Of a DNA stretch of 15,782 nucleotides, positions 1 through 6,113 are shown piece after piece. A program made the translations under genes and the position numbers. A model generated the notes under the pieces. The model did no database searches. It saw only the letters and a list, made by a program, of their open reading frames with translations, and had not been told where the DNA came from. The stretch comes from an uncultured Lautropia sp. (GTDB lineage Bacteria; Pseudomonadota; Gammaproteobacteria; Burkholderiales; Burkholderiaceae_E). The stretch lies in the NCBI GenBank assembly GCA_938046755.1, contig CALIXC010000078.1, positions 1 to 15,782 on the forward strand, written 5' to 3'. Each line of letters opens with the position of its first letter. Position 1 is the first letter of the stretch.

Positions 1-18
1 CCTGCTCGTCCGCAAGTC

Positions 19-813
19 TCAACCCAGCAGCAGCGAGTCGTCGCTGAGCTCCTCGCCGCGGGTGCGCTCGAACATGGCCAGCAGGTCCGCCACCTCAAGT
101 CGAGCGCGTTCCTCGCCGGACACGTCAAGCACCACCTGGCCCTGGTGCAGCATCACGGTACGGGTACCGTAGTCCAGTGCCTGGCGCATGCTGTGCGTGA
201 CCATCAGCGTGGTCAGCCGGCCTTCCCTGACCACCCGATCGGTGAGTTCGAGCACGAAGGCAGCCGTCTTCGGATCGAGGGCAGCCGTGTGTTCGTCCAG
301 CAGCAGGATGCTGGACGGACGCAGCGATGCCATCAGCAGGCTGACGGCCTGGCGTTGCCCGCCCGATAGCAGACCGATACGGTCGCCCAGGCGGTTCTCC
401 AGCCCCAGACGCAGCACGGACAGTCGCTCGCGGAACAGCTCACGGGTCTGACGATCGATGGCACGATGCAGACGGCGCGATTTTCCGCGTGCCAGGGCCA
501 GCGCCATGTTCTCCTCGATGGTGAGCGCCTCGCAGGTGCCTGCCATCGGATCCTGGAAAACCCGGGCCACGCGCTCGGACCTGTCCCAGGTAGGCAGGCG
601 TGTGACATCCTCGTGGTTGATCCGGATGGTGCCGCTATCGACGCGCAAATCGCCGGCGATGGCGTTGAGGAAGGTGGATTTCCCAGCCCCGTTGGAGCCG
701 ATCACCGAGACGAACTCCCCTTCGAGGATAGACAGAGTCATGCCCCGCAGCACCGGGTTCTCGATGGGGGTGCCGGGGTTGAAGGTGATGTGTAGGTCCT
801 GGGCGTCTAGCAT
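19..813 (-). CDS. ABC transporter ATP-binding protein (partner of DUF534-type binding protein)
   Basis: This 264-residue cytoplasmic protein is the ATPase that would power the importer encoded just upstream. It has every hallmark of an ABC nucleotide-binding domain: Walker A GSNGAGKST at residues 39-47, Q-loop near Q87, signature LSGGQRQ at 149-155, Walker B ILLLDE at 169-174, an ALDP D-loop at 178-181 and the switch histidine H207. The DEHTAALDP wording after Walker B is, from family knowledge, typical of the COG1101 ATPases that accompany COG2984/COG4120 partners. The ATG start lies 7 bases after the permease stop, so the three genes very probably form one transcript with this gene last. 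Some members of this class (TrpXYZ of streptococci) import aromatic amino acids. The substrate here cannot be read from the sequence. The stop lies 18 bases from the window edge, so any terminator is outside. Confidence 0.93.
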   Translation of the reverse strand: MLDAQDLHITFNPGTPIENPVLRGMTLSILEGEFVSVIGSNGAGKSTFLNAIAGDLRVDSGTIRINHEDVTRLPTWDRSERVARVFQDPMAGTCEALTIEENMALALARGKSRRLHRAIDRQTRELFRERLSVLRLGLENRLGDRIGLLSGGQRQAVSLLMASLRPSSILLLDEHTAALDPKTAAFVLELTDRVVREGRLTTLMVTHSMRQALDYGTRTVMLHQGQVVLDVSGEERARLEVADLLAMFERTRGEELSDDSLLLG

Positions 814-820
814 GGTGGTT

Positions 821-1720
821 TCAGCCTGCCTTGGTCGTTCGACGGACCAGCTTCCGACGGGAGAAGGCGCGCGGCAGCACCAGCGCGGTACCCACCAGGA
901 TGGCCGTGATCAGGTTCAGGTCCTGGGCTTCCAGGCCGATATAGTCGCTGTTGAGGGCGATGGCGATCACCAAGCGGTACAGCACAGCCCCCAGCACGAC
1001 AGCCAGCGTGGTCCAGACAATGCGCCGCGCCGGCAGGATGCCTTCACCGACGATGACGGCCGCCAGGCCGATGACAATGGTGCCGATGCCCATGGAGATG
1101 TCGGCGCCGCCCTGGCTCTGGGCGAACAGCGCCCCCGCCAGGCCTACCAGCGCATTGGAGATGGCCATGCCCAGCAGCACAGCATTGCCCGTGTCGACGC
1201 CCTGGGCGCGCGCCATGCGGCCATTGGCACCGGTGGCGCGCAGCGCCAGCCCCAGCTGGGAGGCAAAGAAGCGGTCCAGCAGCAGCTTGAGCACCACCAC
1301 CAGCAGCAACATGGCCAACGGGCGCTCGACGTAGTCGGGGAGCCAGCCGGGCAGGAAGGAGAAGACCGTGGGCTCGGAGATGAGCGGGACGTTGGGCCCC
1401 CCCATCACGCGCAGGTTGATGGAGTAGAGCGCGATCATGACCAGGATGCCGGCCAGCAGGTCCATGATCCTGAGCCTGACGTTGAGCCAGCCGGTAACGA
1501 GCCCGGCCACGCCACCGGCCAGCATGCCGGCCAGTGTGGCCAGGAAGGGATCATGGCCAGTGGAGATCAAAGTGGCAGCCGCGGCCGCACCCAGCGGGAA
1601 CGAACCGTCGACGGTAAGGTCCGGGAAATTCAGCACGCGAAACGTGATGAACACACCGAGAGCGACCAGGCTGAAAACCAGGCCGATCTCCAGCGAGCCC
1701 CAAAGGATATAGAAGGACAC
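821..1720 (-). CDS. ABC transporter permease, COG4120 type
   Basis: This 299-residue inner-membrane protein is almost wholly hydrophobic, with about eight or nine predicted membrane segments starting at residue 5. It resembles the branched-chain/sugar-type permeases (BPD_transp_2 fold) that pair with DUF534 binding proteins. The early VTFR-like cytoplasmic turn (TFRVLNFPDLTVDGSF, residues 26-41) is characteristic of this group. The start is GTG, only 2 bases after the stop of the binding-protein gene, and the G-run in the last codons of that gene (TGGGGGG) can serve as the ribosome binding site. This tight spacing suggests translational coupling. The basic tail (RRKLVRRTTKAG) is consistent with a cytoplasmic C-terminus. 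The family assignment is firm. The transported substrate is unknown. Confidence 0.93.
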   Translation of the reverse strand: MSFYILWGSLEIGLVFSLVALGVFITFRVLNFPDLTVDGSFPLGAAAAATLISTGHDPFLATLAGMLAGGVAGLVTGWLNVRLRIMDLLAGILVMIALYSINLRVMGGPNVPLISEPTVFSFLPGWLPDYVERPLAMLLLVVVLKLLLDRFFASQLGLALRATGANGRMARAQGVDTGNAVLLGMAISNALVGLAGALFAQSQGGADISMGIGTIVIGLAAVIVGEGILPARRIVWTTLAVVLGAVLYRLVIAIALNSDYIGLEAQDLNLITAILVGTALVLPRAFSRRKLVRRTTKAG

Positions 1721-1722
1721 GG

Positions 1723-2724
1723 TCAGCCCCCCAGGATTTCGGAGGCTTCGGACTTGAGCTGCTCGGAAAGCTCGACGCCCTGCTTGTGGGCAGCCTCCTG
1801 GTTTAGGATCAGTACGAGGTTCTCGCTGGTCTCACTGGACAGGTCGCCGGGCTTCTCGCCCTTTAGGATGCGCACGATCTGCTTGCCGGCCTGCCTACCG
1901 AGGTCACGGTAATCGACGCTGAGCACGGCCAGCGCACCGCGCCGGATGCTGCCGGTGTCGGCAGCCACCAGCGGGATCTTCGCGTCATTGCCCACCTTGG
2001 CCACCGCTTCATAGGCAGCGACCACGTTGTTGTCGGTGCCGGTGTAGATGAGATCAACCTTGCCCACCAGTCGGCGCGCGGCCTGCCCCACATCGACCGA
2101 ACGGGGGGCAGCAGCCTCGACGAGCTCGATGCCTTCCTTGGCCAGCGCCGCCTTCATCTCGTTCACGGCCACCTTGGAGTTGGCCTCGGCCGGGTTGTAG
2201 ATCATGCCAACCGCCTTGACGGAGGGTACGATCTTTCGGATGAGTTCGATTTGCTTACCGGGCTCTAGGCGATCGGAAACGCCGGTGACATTGGTGCCCG
2301 ACGGGCCCATGGTCTTGACGAGTTGCGCCGCGACCGGATCGGTGACGGCCCCATAGACCACCGGAATCTGCTTGGTGGCCGCTACCGCGGCCTGTGCGGC
2401 CGGAGTGCTGATGGCAAGGATGGCCGCAGGCTGGTTACCCACGAACTTGCGGGCGATCTGGGCCACTGTGCCGCTGTTGCCCTGGGCGCTTTGGAAGGTC
2501 CAGGCCAACGTCTTGCCGGGTTCGTAGCCTGCACCCTTCAGAGCCTCGGCCGCGCCGTCGCGAAAGGCATCCAGTGCCTGGTGGTCGATGATGGTGACGA
2601 CGTTGACGGCAGGCTGCTCATCAGAAAAGGCCAGCGATGCAGCCAGCATACCGATTGCGGCCATGGCCGTTGCGGCTGCCATTCTGAGAAACAGACGACG
2701 TACTGCGAAACGCGCTTCACGCAT
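1723..2724 (-). CDS. ABC transporter periplasmic substrate-binding protein (DUF534 / ABC_sub_bind family)
   Basis: This 333-residue protein is the solute receptor of the importer. It begins with a basic then hydrophobic leader (MREARFAVRRLFLRM followed by an Ala-rich core to about residue 34) that looks like a Sec signal peptide. No lipobox cysteine is visible, so it should be soluble in the periplasm. The mature part opens with a beta strand (VNVVTIIDHQALD) and contains the TNVTGVSD and VGMIYNPAEANS motifs typical of ABC_sub_bind proteins (COG2984). The reading frame stays open far upstream, but the ATG at 2724 is chosen because it starts the signal peptide and has GGAGAG 6 bases ahead (plus-strand 2731-2736). 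Relatives include tryptophan/tyrosine binding proteins (TrpX), but specificity varies. It is the first gene of the operon. Confidence 0.93.
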   Translation of the reverse strand: MREARFAVRRLFLRMAAATAMAAIGMLAASLAFSDEQPAVNVVTIIDHQALDAFRDGAAEALKGAGYEPGKTLAWTFQSAQGNSGTVAQIARKFVGNQPAAILAISTPAAQAAVAATKQIPVVYGAVTDPVAAQLVKTMGPSGTNVTGVSDRLEPGKQIELIRKIVPSVKAVGMIYNPAEANSKVAVNEMKAALAKEGIELVEAAAPRSVDVGQAARRLVGKVDLIYTGTDNNVVAAYEAVAKVGNDAKIPLVAADTGSIRRGALAVLSVDYRDLGRQAGKQIVRILKGEKPGDLSSETSENLVLILNQEAAHKQGVELSEQLKSEASEILGG

Positions 2725-2766
2725 CGGGGACTCTCCGGCTGACTGACTCTTGGACTGAAGGCGGGA

Positions 2767-2772
2767 ATTATA
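2767..2772 (-). promoter_or_regulatory. Candidate sigma-70 -10 box for the ABC operon
   Basis: The minus strand reads TATAAT here, a perfect -10 hexamer in otherwise GC-rich DNA, 42 bases before the ATG of the binding-protein gene. The -35 position at 17-bp spacing (GTGCTG) matches poorly, so activator help or weak promoter strength is possible. The leader would be about 35 bases, with no riboswitch or leader peptide visible in it. Confidence 0.5.
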
Positions 2773-2986
2773 CGGGCACGCCATCCCCCCAGCACGCCCC
2801 CTGACAGCAATGATGGGCTTTCCACCGGGATACCCCCGATAGTTCGGAGTCTCTCCGATAAGGGCTGAACGCAGCATCCACATCAGTGCCTGCTCAACTG
2901 TTCTGGAAGGGAAGCACGATGTGACACCGTGTGTGTTAGTCTTTCCGACCCACTTTCTGCCCCCGGACCTCCCAGGATCCCGCACC

Positions 2987-3751
2987 ATGGAATGGCTGAT
3001 CGCTACACTCGCCTCCTTTGCCGCTGGCCTGGTGGACGCCATCGTCGGCGGTGGCGGCCTGATCCTGATTCCGGCCCTGTTCGCCACCTTCCCGGACGCA
3101 GCACCCGCCACACTCTTCGGCACCAACAAGAGCGCCGCGGTCTGGGGCACGGGCATGTCCGCCTGGCAGTATGGACAGCGGGTGCGTCTGCGCTGGCCAG
3201 TACTGCTGCCGGCCTTCGGCTGCGCGCTGCTGGGCAGCCTACTTGGGGCCTGGGCAGTCACGCAGCTCGACCCCAGCTTCCTGCGCCGGCTGCTGCCGCT
3301 CGTGCTGCTGGGCGTGCTGGTCTATACGCTGCGCCGCAAGGACCTGGGCACCGAGGCGCGAAATCTGCGCACGCAGCGCATCGAGACACTGCTGATGGAG
3401 ATCATCGCGCTGGTAATCGGCCTCTATGACGGTTTCTTCGGCCCCGGCACCGGCAGCTTCTTCGTCTTCCTGTTCGTGCGGGTGCTGGGGCATGATTTTC
3501 TGCAGGCCTCGGCCAATGCCAAGGTGCTGAACATGGCCACCAACCTGTCGGCGCTGGGGCTCTTCACCGGTACCGGCCATGTCTGGTGGCAACTGGGCGC
3601 CGCCATGGCGGTGGCCAACGTAGCCGGCGCGCTCATCGGCTCCCGGCTAGCACTGCGCTACGGCGCGGGTTTTGTGCGCCATGCCTTCATCCTAGTGGTG
3701 GGGGCGCTGATATTAAAGACGGGCTGGAATGCGCTAAAGACGCTCTCTTGA
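2987..3751 (+). CDS. TauE/SafE (TSUP) family membrane transporter, YfcA-like
   Basis: This 254-residue integral membrane protein belongs to the TSUP (former DUF81) family, whose members move sulfite, sulfoacetate, other organosulfonates or related anions across the inner membrane. The two family repeats are visible: AGLVDAIVGGGGLILIPAL at residues 14-32 with TNKSAA following, and IGLYDGFFGPGTGSFF with NAKVLNMATN in the second half. The GLYDGFFGPGTGSF wording is close to E. coli YfcA as I recall it. About seven or eight membrane segments are apparent. The ATG at 2987 is preferred over the upstream in-frame codon at 2921 because it starts directly in the first conserved segment. No strong ribosome binding site is seen. 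It is divergent from the ABC operon and lies upstream of tehA on the same strand, so the two may be co-transcribed. The substrate is not determined. Confidence 0.92.
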   Translation: MEWLIATLASFAAGLVDAIVGGGGLILIPALFATFPDAAPATLFGTNKSAAVWGTGMSAWQYGQRVRLRWPVLLPAFGCALLGSLLGAWAVTQLDPSFLRRLLPLVLLGVLVYTLRRKDLGTEARNLRTQRIETLLMEIIALVIGLYDGFFGPGTGSFFVFLFVRVLGHDFLQASANAKVLNMATNLSALGLFTGTGHVWWQLGAAMAVANVAGALIGSRLALRYGAGFVRHAFILVVGALILKTGWNALKTLS

Positions 3752-3770
3752 CCACAAGTCACCACGGTCA
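3749..3770 (+). other. Hairpin overlapping the TSUP gene stop codon
   Basis: TGACC at 3749-3753, which contains the stop codon, is complementary to GGTCA at 3766-3770 with a 12-base loop. No T-run follows, so it is a weak terminator candidate at best. The words GACCACAAG and GGTCATGGA within it occur again, closer together, in the htpG upstream region at 8396-8414. Confidence 0.3.
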
Positions 3771-3834
3771 TGGACCTGCCTGCCGGGAAGACGGAAAATG
3801 GCCCCCTTTTCTTTTCCTCTTTCCAACCGACACC

Positions 3835-4794
3835 ATGGCCGATACTCCCGTTGCGAGACCCTTCCCCATTCCATTAAGCTACTTCAGCATCGCCCTGGGC
3901 ACGGCGGGGCTGGGCATGTCATGGCGCTACGCTGCCACGGTCGGTCTGGCACCAGCCTGGCCCGGCGAGAGCCTGCTGGCCCTGGCCGGGACGGTCTGGA
4001 TGCTACTGATGCTAGCCTGGCTCACCAAGTTCCTAGCCTTCCGGCAGGCCTTCCGGGCCGATTTCCAGGATCTGGTGCAGTGCTGCTTCATCAGCCTGAT
4101 CCCCATCACCACCATCATGAGTGGCCTGTCGCTGCGCCCCCATGCCGCTGCACCGGCCGAGGTGCTGATCTACATGGGCATCGTCGGCCAGCTGGTCTTT
4201 TCCATGTACCGCGCGGCCGGCCTGTGGCGCGGGCTGCATACCTCCAAGGCCACCACGCCCATCATCTACCTGCCGACGGTGGCCACCAGCTTCGTCAGCG
4301 CCATGGCCATGAGCGCGATACGGCAACCGGAGATCGCCACCCTGTTCTTCGGTGCCGGTGTGCTGTCATGGATGAGTCTGGAGGCAGCCATCCTGGGGCG
4401 ACTGCGCACGGAAACGGCCATCGATCCGAAAGTGCGAGGCATCATCGGCATCCAGCTGGCGCCCGCCTTCGTGGGCTGCAGTGCCTATTTCGGCATCAAC
4501 GACGGGCAGGTGGACACCGTGGCGCTAATGCTGATCGGCTACGGCACGCTTCAGCTGCTCTTCCTGCTGCGACTGCTGCCCTGGGTGCTGGAAGGCGGCT
4601 TCACCATGAGCCTATGGGGCTTCTCGTTCGGCCTGGCCGCCATGGCAGGTTGCGGCATGCACCTGGTGGTGCTGAATCCACGACTGGCGCTACTGGGGCA
4701 TGCGCTCTGGGGCATCGGCACCGCACTGGTGGGGCTGCTGTGGCTGTACACACTGCTGAGCATAGTCCGGGGCCGGTTCTTCGTGCGGGGATGA
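3835..4794 (+). CDS. tehA: TehA homologue, TDT/SLAC1-family anion channel or transporter
   Basis: This 319-residue membrane protein closely resembles E. coli TehA along its length. Shared stretches include YFSIALGTAGLGMSWRYA near the N-terminus, AAGLWRG, TTPIIYLPTVATSF with SAMAMSA, GIQLAPAFVGCSA, and GTLQLLFLLRLLPW before the FSFG segment that carries the gating phenylalanine in Haemophilus TehA. The TDT family forms ten-helix anion channels and includes plant SLAC1, dicarboxylate permeases and the yeast sulfite pump Ssu1. Overexpressed TehA confers tellurite resistance. There is no tehB methyltransferase next to it, unlike the classical tehAB pair. The ATG at 3835 begins just before the first helix. 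The upstream sequence is pyrimidine-rich with no clear ribosome binding site, so translation may rely on coupling or a weak signal. It follows the TSUP gene by 83 bases and ends 7 bases from the convergent next gene. Confidence 0.9.
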   Translation: MADTPVARPFPIPLSYFSIALGTAGLGMSWRYAATVGLAPAWPGESLLALAGTVWMLLMLAWLTKFLAFRQAFRADFQDLVQCCFISLIPITTIMSGLSLRPHAAAPAEVLIYMGIVGQLVFSMYRAAGLWRGLHTSKATTPIIYLPTVATSFVSAMAMSAIRQPEIATLFFGAGVLSWMSLEAAILGRLRTETAIDPKVRGIIGIQLAPAFVGCSAYFGINDGQVDTVALMLIGYGTLQLLFLLRLLPWVLEGGFTMSLWGFSFGLAAMAGCGMHLVVLNPRLALLGHALWGIGTALVGLLWLYTLLSIVRGRFFVRG

Positions 4795-4800
4795 ACGGCC
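4771..4800. terminator. Possible bidirectional hairpin at the tehA / synthase-like convergent junction
   Basis: GGCCG-G-TTC at 4771-4779 pairs with GAACGGCC at 4793-4800 (eight pairs, one bulged G, 13-base loop). It spans the last tehA codons and the 7-base gap between the two convergent stop codons. There is no T-run on either side, so an intrinsic terminator role is only a suggestion. A run-through antisense overlap is the alternative. Confidence 0.3.
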
Positions 4801-4801
4801 G

Positions 4802-5611
4802 CTACCGTCCCAGCCCCAGCTGGTCGGCCACGGCCCGGGCCCACTTGCGCGCCGGCAGGCCGTAGCCCTCTTCCAGCACGCGGGCGCGTGCCAGCAGCTG
4901 CCGGCGGCTGACCCGAAGAGGCGGCCCCTTCAGGGCCAGCAGCACCAGGTTGCCCTCGTCCTGCGGATCCAGCAGAAGCACCTGCGGGAAGATGGCACGG
5001 ATGCGCTCCTCGCTGCGTGCGAAGGAGGCGTGGCGGCCAAACAGGTTGACCACCATGATGCCCGGCTCGGCCAGGCTTCGGTAACAGCTTCGATAGAAGC
5101 GGCTGCCGTCATGCACGGGACCGGCCGCCTCCTCGTCGTACAGGTCCACCTGGATGACGCCGAAGCCCTCCCGGTTGGCCGGATCACCGACAAAGTCGGC
5201 CGCATCGCCCTGCACCAGCGTCAGCCGATCGTCTTCCGGGGGCAGACCGAACCACTGGCGCGCCACCCACGGCAGCTGCTGGCTGATCTCCACCACCGTG
5301 GTGGCCGTGTCCCGGCAATGGCGATGGGTGAACTTAGAGAGCGCGGCCGCCCCCAGCCCCAGCTGCAGCACCCGGGCTGGCGGTTCCAGGAACAGCAGCC
5401 AGGCCATCATGTCCTGGACGTAGGACAGCACCAGCTCATCGGGCCGCTCGATGTCCATGGCGCCCTGCACCCAGGGCGAACCGAAGTGCAGGTAACGGAT
5501 GCCGTCCAGCTCGGAGAAGCTGATGACGGGCTCGGAAACCCGCTTCGCCCGGCTGCGCTTGCGCGGACTGCGGGAGCAGGTACCGTCGGTCTTCTGTCTG
5601 GCAATGCTCAT
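4802..5611 (-). CDS. Spermidine/spermine-synthase-like SAM-fold protein
   Basis: This 269-residue protein has the Rossmann methyltransferase fold shared by polyamine synthases and SAM methyltransferases. RVLQLGLGAAAL at about 80-91 is motif I, VVEIS at 106-110 holds the acidic ligand-binding residue, VQGDAADF at 133-140 is the next acidic loop, and QVDLYDEEAAGP at 154-165 replaces the DxxDP-type active-site segment. The canonical GGGDG motif of spermidine synthase is changed to GLGAAA, so true aminopropyl transfer is doubtful. The first 25 or so residues are very basic (SPRKRSRAKR) and probably disordered. The chosen ATG is at 5611. A TTG 24 bases upstream with a weak AGG is an alternative that adds eight residues. 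It lies downstream of the VOC gene on the same strand and may share its transcript. Its function is unknown beyond the fold. Confidence 0.85.
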   Translation of the reverse strand: MSIARQKTDGTCSRSPRKRSRAKRVSEPVISFSELDGIRYLHFGSPWVQGAMDIERPDELVLSYVQDMMAWLLFLEPPARVLQLGLGAAALSKFTHRHCRDTATTVVEISQQLPWVARQWFGLPPEDDRLTLVQGDAADFVGDPANREGFGVIQVDLYDEEAAGPVHDGSRFYRSCYRSLAEPGIMVVNLFGRHASFARSEERIRAIFPQVLLLDPQDEGNLVLLALKGPPLRVSRRQLLARARVLEEGYGLPARKWARAVADQLGLGR

Positions 5612-5650
5612 GAGGGTGGGTGTTCGGGGTTGCAAGGAGAACCTGATCCA

Positions 5651-6001
5651 TCATTCGTGGCAGAGCACATTGACCAGACGTCCGAAAGGATCTCGCAGGA
5701 AGAAGCGGCGGACGCCCCAGGCCTCGGTGACGGGGCCATGCTCGATCGCCAGGCCCGACACCAATGCACGACGATGGACCTCGTCAAGATTGTCGACTTC
5801 GATGGAGAGGTCCGGAACCGGTGTTCCTGCCCCTCCCTCGCAGGCGATACTGATCTGCGGCGTCATTTGGCCGTCCGAGGCGTACGTGACGATCCAGCCG
5901 TGGTCCATCACCACGTCCATGTCCAGGATGTCGGCATAGAAACGCCGAGCGTCTTCCAGCCGATCTGCCTTGATGTTGGTAATGATGCGTTTCACGGCCA
6001 C
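5651..6001 (-). CDS. VOC superfamily (glyoxalase / bleomycin-resistance-like) protein
   Basis: This 116-residue protein is a single vicinal-oxygen-chelate module pair. RIITNIKADRLEDARRFYAD at the N-terminus is the first beta-alpha unit (the FY..iLg-like region), and RRFFLRDPFGRLVNVLCHE at the end is the usual closing strand with the DPFG turn. The first strand lacks the metal-binding histidine of glyoxalase I, so it may use other ligands or bind a small molecule without catalysis, as bleomycin-resistance proteins do. The start is GTG, fixed by AAGGAGAG 5 bases upstream (plus-strand 6007-6014). A second in-frame GTG two codons later is too far from that site. About 40 bases separate it from the synthase-like gene, so the two could be co-transcribed. 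The substrate is unknown. Confidence 0.88.
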   Translation of the reverse strand: MAVKRIITNIKADRLEDARRFYADILDMDVVMDHGWIVTYASDGQMTPQISIACEGGAGTPVPDLSIEVDNLDEVHRRALVSGLAIEHGPVTEAWGVRRFFLRDPFGRLVNVLCHE

Positions 6002-6084
6002 GAGGACTCTCCTTCAAAATGCACAATGCGCCCCCCGAAGCATGGCTCCAGGAAGGCGCAAGGTTACTACGACTTACGTGCACC

Positions 6085-6102
6085 GGCCCCGATCTCGGAG
6101 CC
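6085..6102 (-). terminator. Weak hairpin just downstream of htpG
   Basis: On the minus strand GGCTCC pairs with GGGGCC (one G-U wobble) around a GAGATC loop, 12 bases after the htpG stop. No T-run follows. It could halt transcription before the VOC gene, but the structural evidence is slight. Confidence 0.25.
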
Positions 6103-6113
6103 GACAGCCGCGA

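Noticed and set aside
458..1912. A 484-codon plus-strand open frame opposite the ABC operon
   Set aside because: Low-complexity Gln/His/Asp/Gly content and full overlap with three conserved genes mark it as a shadow.
2725..3261. N-terminal 179-residue extension of the ABC binding protein
   Set aside because: It would bury the signal peptide, run through a TATAAT box and overlap the start of the divergent TSUP gene. GGAGAG precedes the ATG at 2724.
4802..5611. TehB methyltransferase partner of TehA
   Set aside because: The gene is convergent with tehA, and its sequence matches the spermidine-synthase group rather than TehB.
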